DNA from: Dastarcus helophoroides
Taxonomy: Eukaryota > Arthropoda > Insecta > Coleoptera > Bothrideridae
Reading direction: 5' to 3'
NCBI GenBank assembly: GCA_028583605.1
Contig: CM053329.1
Location: 35,649,992-35,713,991, forward strand
DNA length: 64,000 nucleotides
Below the pieces are notes generated by a model. It searched no databases. It saw only the letters and a list, made by a program, of their open reading frames with translations, and was not told the origin of the DNA. This document shows positions 43,083 to 54,700 of the stretch, in pieces; position 1 is the stretch's first letter, and the number at the start of each line of letters is the position of its first letter. The position numbers and the translations under genes are program-made.

Positions 43083-44240
43083 GTGATAGATTGACAATGC
43101 TAATGGGAGATGTTTAGGTCTGGATTTAGATCTTAATTTTTTGTTGATTTGGAAGTTTACCTTAAATGTAAATAATTGTAGCTAGTTTTTTATGTATCGA
43201 ACGTTTTTTTTTTTTTTGGTTTATGGTGAATTTTGTTAAATACTAATGTCCCATTTACTGTAGAACGTCGAATTTTATGTTGATATACTTTTAGAAGTTT
43301 TAAGACTTTTTATCTTCAAAGTGATTTCTTTACCTTATTTTACAAACAACTTATTGCTTCCTGAGAGGTTTACTTTCATATATTATATAATGTTTTTCTT
43401 CCAAACAAGACGATAAAAACGCATTTCTTTTTGTTCAGTTGAGGTTTATTTTAAAGAAGCTGTTATGCTATTAAATTTTTTGTGATTTAATTTCTTACTG
43501 AATTAACTAGAGGTTAAGCCTGATTAATGAGACATTCAGTATATCTACTTTACCTGGAGAAATATTTCACTTACCACATGCGAGTTATTACTCATATTGA
43601 TGAAGATTAAACTTTTTAAATGAAAGTGCAACATTTTTTGGAGGAAGATAAAAGTAAAATTTGCGAATTGCTTTTTTATTGTACACACATGAGTTTTCCA
43701 TATATTTTTTATTAGAAGATAAAATTATGGAAATATGAAAACATGTTTGAACGCATTGCAATAAAATATTTAATGACGAAATTAATGTAAAACAACTCTA
43801 ACACTCCTAACTTCCCTGCATTCGATTTAAAAGTGTTATATAAATAAATACAGTTGCACTTCGTGAGTTAGTTTTCATTTCATTCTTTTTTTAAGGTAAG
43901 CAATTAAAATTTCCATTCCTGTTTTTATATTTATTTGCGCCTAAATTTAGAAATAAAAGATATGAGTGATAACTCAATATTAAAATGTCTTAATGTATGT
44001 ATAATAATATAAACCATCTTGACTAGAAATCTGGAAGACATATTTATGAATTTTATTGTGTTAAAAATAAATGCAATAAACTTTCCTGCTGATAAAAGAA
44101 ACTTATTTTATTTATCATTTAAACACTCAAATTATTTAAGTGACTGTATCTCCTGTTAATTTAAAAAGAATGCAAGATGTTGATAAATTTTGTAACTAAA
44201 GTTGAGAGATTTTAATTTTCTAAGATATCTTACTTATTTC
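43083..44240 (+). other. Probable 3' UTR and flank of the jdp form B exon
   Basis: No coding sequence is recognised. Candidate polyadenylation signals aataaa occur near 43762 and 43843. Confidence 0.45.
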
Positions 44241-46300
44241 CAACAAAATACCGACTTGCTTTAATATTCTAGATTTTTTTTATCTCAAAACGTTCCGTGT
44301 AACTTACAAATGTTGTCTTTTTTTTTCTAGAATTGGGTTTTCGAAATTGGAGGGTTCCTCAAAATTTAGAACTTTGTATCTAAAATTATATTTATTTTAC
44401 TTGTTTACTTGAAATTTTGACTTTAACAAGGAAATTTTGAGTATTTTGATCGAAATTTTGTCGTTTATTTCGGAGTTAATTATTTTTTTTGAAAAATTCA
44501 GCTTAGAAATTGAAGTTCTTTACAAAAGTTATTATATTTTCTGTCAAAATTTTCGTTTTCATAAAAATTTTCGAATTTTTGTTTAACCCAAGAATTTAAC
44601 TACAAAATTCAATATCTGCTGTTTTAGAATTTCGAAAATTCCAAAATTTAATTTTAAAATTCACTATTAACAGTAGATATTTTTTTATGTCGAATTTTAT
44701 CTTTTGATCTCGAGGAAAATCCACACTTAAAAAGCAAAATTTTTGGAAAAAGTTCAAATTTGAAGTAAGTCAACAGTTTCAAAAAACAAATTGACCTTAT
44801 TAAGGAAAATTTTTCAAAAATTTCGATTTTAATTTCACAATTACAAACAAATTTCAAATTTTCGGGCAAAGAGTCGAAAATTTTAGTTTTTATCAAAATT
44901 TTAAGTTAACATTTTCAGCTCCTTAAAAAAAATCCTTTTTGCAGAATTCTTTTTTGGAATTTTTTTTTTTTTTAAATATTTCTATTCCAAGCTGCTAAAA
45001 AAAGTCGAAATTTCCAGAAAAAATCAACATTTTTAGAAAAAGTTAATTTTTAAAAAAGTTCAATTCTCGAATCAAAAGTGAAAACTTCCAAATAAAAATC
45101 AAAATTTCAAATGTTCTAGAAAAAAAAAATCTTGTTTGAAATTTTTATCAAAATTCCTAATCCTGAACATTGCACGTTTCCTAAATTCCAAATTCTTTTT
45201 TCGAAATTTAGGCTTTTCCTAAGATTTTGAGTTAAACCAAAACGTATTTTCTTAATTTGTGACTTTATTTACCATAATAAGTTTTTTTTTGTAAACGTTG
45301 AATTTTCGAATCAAAAGTAAAAGTTTCCAAATAAAACCCAAAATAGAATTCTCAAAGTTTCGACCCTAATTCCCAAACTTTAAATATTCTAGAACAAATC
45401 TAGCGGAGTGAAAAACGATATTTAATATTGATAAGATTTTTTTTTATAACCCAAAAATTAGGCTTTCAAAAACAATTTTCTTCCAATTTTTTGAAAAGTG
45501 AAAAGTTTGTAAAAACGAAATAAAAACATTATTTAAAACAAGACGAAATTTTAAAAAACTTTTTTAAAAAAAGATTCAAAGTTTCAAAAAAAAGACGAAC
45601 TAAGATCAAAGTTTTAAAAAAACTTGAAAACAGAAAAAGTCAAATTGTTGAGAAATAGTCAAAATTTTCAAAAAAGTACAAATTATGAAGTTACAAATTT
45701 TCAAGTCAAAATAAAATTTAAAAAATCAGAAGTGAGTGAAATTCGGCCGAGAAAAGTAAAAATTTTGAAGAAAAAATGAAATTATGAACCAAAGTCGAAA
45801 TTTTCAACAAAAAAAAACAAACTGAAAATCCTAAAAAAGGTCCAAATTTTATATATTCAATTTTTCTTTAAAAAGTCATTAATATTGATAAGATTTGAAA
45901 TTTTCTTTTATAACCCAAAAATTAGGCTTTCAAAAACAATTTTGTTCCAAATTTTTGAAAAGTGAAAAGTTTGTAAAAATTAAACAAAAACCTTATTTAA
46001 AACAAGACGAAATTTTAAAAAAGATTCAAATTAAAAAAAAACAATTTTTAAAAAGATCAAAATTTTTTTGAACGAATGAAAACGGAGAAAGTCAAATTTT
46101 TAAGAAATAGTCAAAATTTTCAAACACAAAAAAGTAGAAATTATGAAGAAAGGTCGACATTTTCTAAGTCGAAATAAAATAAAAAAACTCAGAGTGAAAT
46201 TCGCCCCAGAAAAGTAAAAATTTTGAAGAAAAGATGAAATTATGGACCAAAGTCGAAACTTGAAAAAATAAAAATAAAAAAGGTCAACATTTTATATATT
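44241..46300. repeat. Degenerate AT-rich block
   Basis: Phrase-type AT-rich sequence. A block of about 450 bp beginning near 45425 (tataacccaaaaattaggct) recurs near 45910, giving a period close to 485 bp, so this is again a decayed tandem array. Confidence 0.7.
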
Positions 46301-46302
46301 CG

Positions 46303-46535
46303 ACAAAGAAGAAGAAGAAGAAGAAGAAGAAGCAGAAGAAGAAAAAGAAAAAGAAAAAGAAGAAGAAGAAGAAAAAGAAGAAGAAGAAGAAGAAGAAGAA
46401 AAAGAAAAAGAAAAAGAAGAAGAAGAAGAAGAAGAAGAAGAAAAAGAAAAAGAAAAAGAAGAAGAAGAAGAAGAAGAAGAAGAAAAAGAAAAAGAAAAAG
46501 AAAAAGAAGAAGAAGAAGAAGAAGAAGAAGATATT
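46303..46535. repeat. (GAA)n/(AAAG)n microsatellite, ~230 bp
   Basis: A pure purine run of GAA with AAAAAG interruptions arranged as a higher-order pattern of (gaa)n(aaagaaaaagaaaaa). Confidence 0.97.
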
Positions 46536-46597
46536 TAAAAAATATCTGTTAAAATCTGATTTGTTTTAAAAGTGCAAACTTCCAGAATAACATTTTT

Positions 46598-46690
46598 AAA
46601 AAGTGAAATACAAATGTTGTCCCCTGAAACCAAAAAAGATTAAAAAACACAACAAAGGTTGCTCTAACGCGTTTCGACAGCCAAGAGAGA
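46598..46690 (+). mobile_element. Foldback element family A, left arm only
   Basis: It reads gtgaaatacaaatgttgtcc, 'gctctaacgcgtttcgacag' and 'ccaagagagatactgag', then breaks off before the opposite arm. Confidence 0.75.
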
Positions 46691-46751
46691 TACTGAGTAT
46701 TTTTTAGGAAGAGTTAGTCACTATATTTATTAATAATTTCATTACAAGATG

Positions 46752-47160
46752 TCGAAAGCACAAAATAAGTAACAACCAGAAGGTTTACTCTCGCCTTACC
46801 TCTTGTGGTCGATGCCGAATTTTATTAACTTTTATTTATAAGCTTTTTTACATACGCGTACCGCAGATTATTTCAATTATTGTGTTTTGATAATATTTGA
46901 GTAATTGTAGGAATTACTTACAAGAATTAAATCTTACACTAATATTGGTAGAACGAAATATGACACTTCAATTCTAAAGAAAAGTGTCCAAGAGTTGGAT
47001 ATGTAACCGGACTCAATTCTTTTGCCATCTTGCCATCTTTATTGCAATGGCACTTTTTCAACATAGATTTTCAACACAGACGGGCTTGAAGGTCACGGGA
47101 CTCGAACGGTCATGTGATGAGAGTTAGCCTTCTGGTGGTTATTTATTTTGTGTCGAAAGT
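46752..47160. repeat. Inverted-repeat element, ~410 bp
   Basis: The left end cacaaaataagtaacaacca ... gaaggtttactctc and right end gagagttagccttctggtgg ... attttgtg are imperfect inverted repeats of about 34 bases. The centre has no open frame of note. Confidence 0.55.
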
Positions 47161-47245
47161 TTCCTCTTCTTGTTCTTCCTCTTTTGTTAAGACATAGTTT
47201 TGTGTTTTCTGTTATAAAGCCTCTTGTGATGCGGATGTCCAGCTT

Positions 47246-47476
47246 TCATGCCATCTTCATCTTTTGGGTGGTCTGCCAGGAAGTCTTTTTGATGTAGGTT
47301 TTTTTTTCTTTAGCCCACTTTGTCCATCTGTCGTTCCCCATTCTATCGACATGGTCTCTCCAGTATCTTCGTCTTGATCCTATAAATCTAAAACATCTTG
47401 TTGAAGTTTCCATGATAGGTAATCGCGGCAAATACAGAAAACAGGACACAGATTCATCTAACTCAGAGATCGACAA
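47246..47476 (-). mobile_element. RTE-like LINE C-terminal fragment
   Basis: The minus strand reads RRRYWRDHVDRMGNDRWTKW, then KKTSWQTTQKMKMA. This fits the RTE/endonuclease-type C-terminal pattern W-x-DHV-x-RM-x-DRW-x-K, and is a homologue of 21490-21860. It is a truncated, dead copy. Confidence 0.7.
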
Positions 47477-48320
47477 ACTTTTAAGCCAAAGATTCCTACT
47501 GCACTAAAGAAATTGGTTTCGTGAATTTTAAATAGCCACAAATTTTTTTTTGCTGATTTTACATTTTATTTCAAAATTAAATCAGATAAATCTGACAAAA
47601 TATGGGACAGGGAGACACCTCTAACTCATGTAGTCAAACGAAAACATATTTAGCCCAAAAGACCTTTTCCCAAAATTTAAAGCTTTATTTAAAAATTTGC
47701 TTTTTCTCTCAACTTCGATCTTTTTAGCTCTTCTCTATATTTGTCTTTTTTTTAATTATGTATTTTGTTCCTAAAATTAGGTTTTCCCCCCAAATCTTTC
47801 GTTCTTCTTAAGGCTCGACGAATCTGCGAAAATATTTACTTTTTTCTAATTCGACCTACTGGAAGATTCGACTTATTTCTCAAAAATTCATCTTTTGTCA
47901 ATTTTTGATCAAACGAAGTAAAAATTTGAAGCAATAATTCGGAGATGTTAAATAAAATAGTTTTTGAAGATTTCGACCTTTTTTTCAAATTTTCTATTTT
48001 CGAAATTTACATCTATTCTTAAGTTGGACTTTTCTCCAAAATTATATTTTTTTGACTTTGTTCTAAATTGCGACTTTCCTCTCGAAATTTCTATTCTTTT
48101 TAAATTACGTTCCTTTTCCAATTGTCACCAAAATATTTCCCCGAAATACTGGACTTTTACTGAACAATTAAACTTTTATTTATTTTCTGAAAATTTCAAC
48201 CTGTTTCGCAAAATTAGCTGTTTCTGAAAATTTCAACTTTAACTGAAAATTCGACATTTTATTATGTTTCTGCGAGCTGCGATTTTGAACCCAAACATTT
48301 TGAAAAATCGAAATTTTGAG
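47462..48320 (+). mobile_element. hAT-family end, homologous to the right end of the 12.3-18.0 kb element
   Basis: It starts cagagatcgacaaactttta, a mutated form of the hAT terminus. Several further blocks are shared with the reverse complement of 16500-16680 and 17970-18010 (ggtttcgtgaattttaaa, ccacaaattttt, tgattttacattttatttca, aatatgggacag, gtagtcaaacgaaaacatat, agcccaaaagacc). It then continues as the usual AT-rich phrase repeats to about 48320. The far end was not found. Confidence 0.75.
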
Positions 48321-48486
48321 ATAAAATTGTGACTGTTAGATCGCCGCAATCAATTAAAAACAAATCGAATTTATAGTTCAGTGCCAACGTAGGAGTTAAT
48401 TGCATTTGGTGGACACTGATGAGAAATAAAACCAACCAAACTGACGTTAGATTTTATTATCAATATCATCTAAAAATACAAAAATC

Positions 48487-48492
48487 TTTATT
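48487..48492 (-). terminator. Candidate polyadenylation signal of P4HA
   Basis: AATAAA on the minus strand, about 130 bases downstream of the P4HA stop codon, at a plausible 3' UTR length. Confidence 0.5.
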
Positions 48493-48623
48493 TGGGACAC
48501 AATCACTGGCTAGTAATGCTGTCAATAAATATATTTTGTCAACATTCGAAATATCATAGGAAACAAAATGTACACATAAACTAATAGGAAACAGTCTTGG
48601 AATAGTCACTTCATTATCATCAA

Positions 48624-48709
48624 TTAAGTTGTCCTTTCCACAGGCGGCCTCTTATTGGTACAAGGCCTTAAGAATTCCTGACCGCGCTCATGTATCCATT
48701 TGTTGGAAA
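48624..48709 (-). CDS. P4HA: P4HA exon 9 (last)
   Basis: Phase 1 entry completes a valine codon, then SNKWIHERGQEFLRPC and a short tail ending VERTT-taa. SNKW-x-HERGQEF is the invariant C-terminal signature of P4H alpha subunits. There is no ER retention motif, as expected, because PDI supplies it. Confidence 0.95.
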
Positions 48710-51700
48710 CTGAAAATTATATCATAGCGACACCACTTGAGGATATTATTACCACTTACCCCATTTGGAACCTGCCAGAACGGGACAAGCTGCGTGCCTT
48801 GTAAAGACGTCGCCATCGCCGCTCTCGTGAAGATTATACCAAAATGCTGCCGCACCTTTCTTGGGCCAAAGCGCCACCTGTATATTAGGAAAGACCTGTG
48901 GCGCCCCCTTGAGCTACGTCTGACATCTGTAAAACATCTACTAGCTTACTCTTAAATTAGACGGTGGAATACTTACGTAGAAGAGTACTGTGGCTATGCG
49001 GTTGCCGGTCCCAAGGCTCTTAAAAGCATTTTTTTCTTCTTTCTGAATGTATTCACTATTATTAATATGAATTGGGTGGTTAGGTACTGCATACGTACCC
49101 TAGCGAAGTCGTAGTGAGGTTCATAGTGACCTCCAATGCCGTAGTTGACAACTTGGAGTTCTTCAGCGGTTTTCATCGTAAGTCCAGTCATATCAGCAAC
49201 TCTTTGGCTGACATCTGCTATATGTGGATGTTCGTGTTCTTTCAACCAAGCCGATTTACTGATTCTATAGTGGGCTATCTCCAAATCGCCCGTTTCTGAG
49301 TTTTGTACTGTGGCCCGTTTGAACTGCAATCAAAGTGTTAAGAATAATTCAGTTGAAGCGCCAACAGCCTTACCCTTGGTGTGGCTAAACGTTTGATGGT
49401 GCTGATTTCATCATCGCCCATCACATCGTGGAATATGTAGATTTGAGGGTCATGGTAAGCTTCTTCTACTTTAAATGGAGCGATCAAAAGGAACGGGTTG
49501 TTCCGATGCAGATACCTACACTTTAGTTTTGAGGTTATCTTGATTGGGGGCGTAACTTCCCCTCGGCATAGTTTTTCGTAGAGATCTTTGTGGTAGCTGT
49601 GCCCTTCCTGAAAAAGAAACGCTTGAAATGGAAAAGAAACATTGAAATGGAACAGAAACCAGCTTTAAAAAATGAAGCAATCAAAATGAGCGATTACAGA
49701 GGAAGTTAAATAAAACAAGAAGTTCTTAGCTCAAGATGAAATTCTTCGGTCTTCCTCCAGTTATTAGTCGTGGCGGCAGAAGTCAGATCACTCGTTGGAT
49801 TCCCTTGATTGATTTAGCTGTCACCAACACCACGTCAAAGTAGTGACCATAGGGTCAGACGACTTTTTTGAAATTTTGATCCAGAAAGAAACCGATTGGC
49901 ATATAAACTCAAAGAAAGGTTCGCATTTTCTTTGAAATCTAATTGATTCTTTGTTTGGATATACAAAACCTGCCACAGTGATTCCCATTTGGTACATATT
50001 CCCAAAATTCCAAATGTATTTTATGACGGTTGAGATCCTCGTTCGATAAAAAACAAAATTAGAAAGCATAATTGAAAAATCATTGGGATCCGGATCAAGA
50101 TTAAAAAATAATTAATTTCCAAGGCGAAGAAACGAAAATGAATCAGTATTTTCTTAAAATTATACTCTATAGACATTGCAACAACGTACATCTTCAATAA
50201 CTGGAACTGGAATAGCCTCCTCGTCGCCCTTCTTCTTGGCGCCTTTCTTCTCTAGTTGCTCTTCATAATACACTTTATTCCCAAGAGCCCTGCCATGTGT
50301 GGGGATGATTTCCAATAGCTTATTGGTTAAATCCAAAGCAAGTGGAATGTTACCTGTAATTTTTTCCACTAAATGGCAGTCAAAATTCAATCTTCTACCA
50401 ACCTTGCTTGTATGTTGAAAAGGCTAAATACTCGAGAATGTCACTTCGCTCGACGGTAGCGTTCGTTTCGCGGTTTAATCTGATGTCAGCTTCCTTCATC
50501 CATAACAGCGTATGATAATAGTCGCCATTATTGTAAGATTGGCGGCCGAGTTCAAAGCAATCGGCTGCACTGAGTTCCGCACTGTATTTAATGCCGTTTA
50601 GTTCCCCTCTGGCCAGCGATGAAGTGTCTAATCTGTAAGTGTCTTGCAGTCGAGTTAAAGCGACTGCTGCCCCATTTAAATCCTCATCAGTCGGAAACTT
50701 GAAGTTCTCTTTTATGTAGGTTGTATTCGCCAGATAATCTAAAGAGATGACATGGTGATATAATAATGCTTTTTAGCAATTTTTTTCAGTACGAGAGTAC
50801 TGAACTAAACACTGTGGCTTGTGATTAAGTCCATATAAGGTTTCACCCCTTTACCACATCGGCAATTAAATTATTTATTTAAATGCCGACGTGGTAAAGG
50901 GGTGAAATCTTATATGGACTTAATTTTTATTAGAATTGTACGATTACTACTCTATAACTCAAAGTAAAATGTAATTTCTTTATTAAATTAAAAAAAAGTA
51001 ATTATATAAATTAACAATTTTAATTGCTATGTTATTTAATACCACTTGTGGTTGGTTATCTCGATTAATTAATTATTAATAAAAAATAAATGTCATTTGA
51101 CATACATATTCTCTTGGGTGTAATAAATCTGGCAACAGCACCTACAACAGTTACCCTATGATTTCTTGTCATTTTTGGTTTCGTCCCAAGAATTCTTTAT
51201 TCTTGTGGTTATGGTCCTAAATCTGAACATTTTTAAGAGGGAATAGCCAACCACAAAAAAAACTGAATTTTATAGAGGCAGAACTCGTTATTTCTGGTTT
51301 TACATTTGATTTCAAATTTAAATCAGATAATAATAATATTCGTTATTGTTATCTGATTATTCATTATTTTTATACCTATGTATTATTTACAAAGTCGTGG
51401 GGCTCTTGCTCCCGCTCCTGTTTCATGCAGCAATCCGAAAATTTGTATGTATTCAACTAGAGCAACGTAGGGCAATCAAAAGAAAATACATTTTTTTTTC
51501 TCTTAAAAGTTCGAGTATTTCCTTAAATTTGCTTTTCTTCTAAATTCTAAATTTCGATTAAATCTGATTCCTGGGACCTTTCGAATTTTCACTAACAGAT
51601 TAAACGTTTTTTCTCAAAATTTAGATCTTTTCCGCAAATTTTCGATAATTTTCTCGCAATTTCGTCTTTTTCTCGGAGTTTTGATTACTTTGTTCAAAAT

Positions 51701-54700
51701 TTCGACTTTTTTTTCCTTAAAATTCGACCTTGTCTGGAAAATTTTGATTTTTTTTGTCCATTTCGAAGTTTTCTCGAAATTTCGTTTTTTTTCCAAATTC
51801 TGATACAAGCTTTTTCTAAAAATCTCGATCTTTTAGGACTGGATTTTCTTTAGAAATTTTGACTTAAAGTTTGCTTTTTTCACGAATTTTCTATTTTCAT
51901 CTCAATATCCGATACTTAATATTTCCAGAAATTTCGCCTTTTTTCTGGTAAATTCTTATTTTTTTGACCTTGTCTAGAAATTTTAGAATTTTTTGTCCAT
52001 TTCGAAGTTTTTTCGAAATTTCGCTTTTTTCCAAATTCTGATACAACACTTAGCTTTTACAGAAAATCTCGATCTTTTAGAATTTGAGTTTTTTGAAATT
52101 TTGACTTAAACTTTGCTTTTTTAAGGAAATTTTAATTTTTATCTCAATATCCGATATTTAATATTTCCAGAAATTTCGCCTTTTTTCTGGTAAATTCTTA
52201 TTTTTTTGACCTTGTCTAGAAATTTTAGAATTTTTTGTCCATTTCGAAGTTTTTTCGAAATTTCGCTTTTTTCCAAATTCTGATACAACACTTAGCTTTT
52301 ACAGAAAATCTCGATCTTTTAGAATTTGAGTTTTTTAAAATTTTGACTTAAACTTTGCCTTTTTAAGGAAATTTTAATTTTTATCTCAATATCCGATATT
52401 TAATATTTCCAGAAATTTCGCCTTTTTTCTGGTAAATTCGTATTTTTTTGACCTTGTCTAGAAATTTTAGAATTTTTTGTCCATTTCGAAGTTTTTTCGA
52501 AATTTCGCTTTTTTCCAAATTCTGATACAACACTTAGCTTTTACAGAAAATCTCGATCTTTTAGAATTTGAGTTTTTTGAAATTTTGACTTAAACTTTGC
52601 TTTTTTAGGGAAATTTTAATTTTTATCTCAGTATCCGATATTTAATATTTCTAGAAATTTCGCCTTTTTTTCTGGTAAATTCGTCTTTTTTCTCTTAAAA
52701 TAGTAATTTATCTAAAATTTGCCTTTACCTAAAATTCTACTTTTTGGACTTTTGTTTCAAAAATTGTTTATTTATTGCAAAATTCTGCCATTATTCTGAA
52801 TATTTATCTTTTTCAACAAATTACGATGAAATGTTAATAAAACGTCTTTAGTGAATGTTAAATTTTGAGAACAATGTTTTAGGAAATTGCGATTTTTCTT
52901 ACTCAAAATTCCAATTTTTCTGAAAATTGTGTCTTTTCACAGAATTAGAACTTTGAAAATTTTGACTTTTTTCGAATTTTCGACATTTTCCGAGTTTTTG
53001 GGATAGGTTGGATTTTTATTTTTAATATGGTTTATTGAAAATTCTGACTTCCAAAAATATTTTCGAAATTCTATTTTTCGAAATTCATTTTTTCGAAATT
53101 ACTATTTTATTCTCAAAATTTCAATTTTCCTCTTAAAATTGAACTTTCTCTTGAACATTTGGAGTATTTTCTGGAAAGTTCGATCTTTTTCTCGAAATTG
53201 CAACCAACCAGTTTTTCAAAAATCGCGATTTTTATTTCGAAATCCGTTTTTTTTTAACTAACTGTTTTAATTAACTGTTTTTTTTCCTAATTTATTTTTT
53301 AACCCTGAATCCCTCTAGTTTCAACTTGTTTGAAATTTTCTCCAAATTTTGATTTTTATTTCAAAATTCGATATTTTCTGTTTTTGGATATTTCCATTTA
53401 AAATTGAATTTTTTCTGAAGATTTCGACTTATTATAGTATTATTCTTCATGGTGGACTCTTATTAGTCCGGAAACATTGTGTTTATTAATATTATTTAAC
53501 TTTTCTGCGACCCAGTTTACTATAGAATTTCTTATTTTTCTAAAATTGGATCGAAACTTTAATAGAAAACTAAAAATCTGAAAATAATATTTTTAGGAAA
53601 TTTTAAGAAAGAAATTTCTCATTAATTGCAAGAATATAACAACATTTAAATAAAGCAAAAGTTGTGAGAGAAATATTTTTAAAAGTTGCAATTTTGTTTA
53701 CCGAAATTCGACTTCTTCTGGAATTTACCATATTTTTCACAAACACTGACTTTCGGAAATTTCGTCTTTTTTTGACCTTTCCACTTTTTCGAAATTTAGA
53801 CATTTTTTGAAGTTCTCTGAAAACATTTTTCTTAAAGTTTGGCTCTTTTTCGAAATTAAGACTTAAACTTGGACTTTCGGTGTGCCCAGTTCGTCTAATT
53901 TTTAAGTGAACATACACGATTATTCGGGCGGAGTGTTTTTTTGTCCATGAATTTTTAAGAATCATTTTTGCCCCCTCCCTTGAAGGAAATCCTACCTATG
54001 CCTACGGCTATTTATATTGTTGCTATGCTACAAAATATGGGGATAGGGAGGGATCGTTGTCCCCCCACTGAGTGATGTAGTCAAACGAAAATATATATTT
54101 AGCCCAAAAAACTTTTTTTCTCAAAATTTGGACTCTTTCTTCCAAAATTTCCCTTTTTGTTGATGTTACGTCTTTTTTAACTCATCTCTATATTTCTCTT
54201 TTTTTTGAATTGTCTACTTTATTCTTGAAATTAGACTTTTTGCCCCAAATCTCAGTTTCTCTATTTTTATTTAATTTCCTTCTTGTTTTCTATCTTATCA
54301 AAATTCGACAATTTATGAAAATGTTTACTATTTTCTAATTCGACCTCCTGGAAATTTAAATTTACTTTTCAAAAATATACCTTTGTTTTAGTCGATTTTT
54401 TCAATAAAAAAAAGAAAAATTTCGAGGAAGATAAAAACTTGAAAGTGTTAAGTAGTTTTTGAAGATTTCGACTATTTTTCCAAAGTCTCTTTTTTTCGAA
54501 ATTTAAACCTGTTCTCAAAATTTGGCTTTTTTAAAAGAGTACTCCGTTTTTGACTTTGTTGCGGCTTTTTTCTCGAAAATTTCACATTCTTCTTAAAATC
54601 ATTTTTCCAAATTTCGTCATTTTTCTCAAATATTGACTTTTACTGAATTTTTAATTTCGATTCTTTCGCAAAATGCGCTTTTCCTCGAAATTTCGACCTT

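Noticed and set aside
46303..46535. Purine run as a coding poly-Glu/Lys domain
   Set aside because: It is a pure (GAA)n microsatellite with no flanking coding sequence on either strand.
50160..50390. Minus-strand frame starting MNFDCHLVEK as a separate small protein
   Set aside because: The first 13 codons are intron 3 of P4HA and the last ones run into intron 4. The supported exon is 50353-50190.
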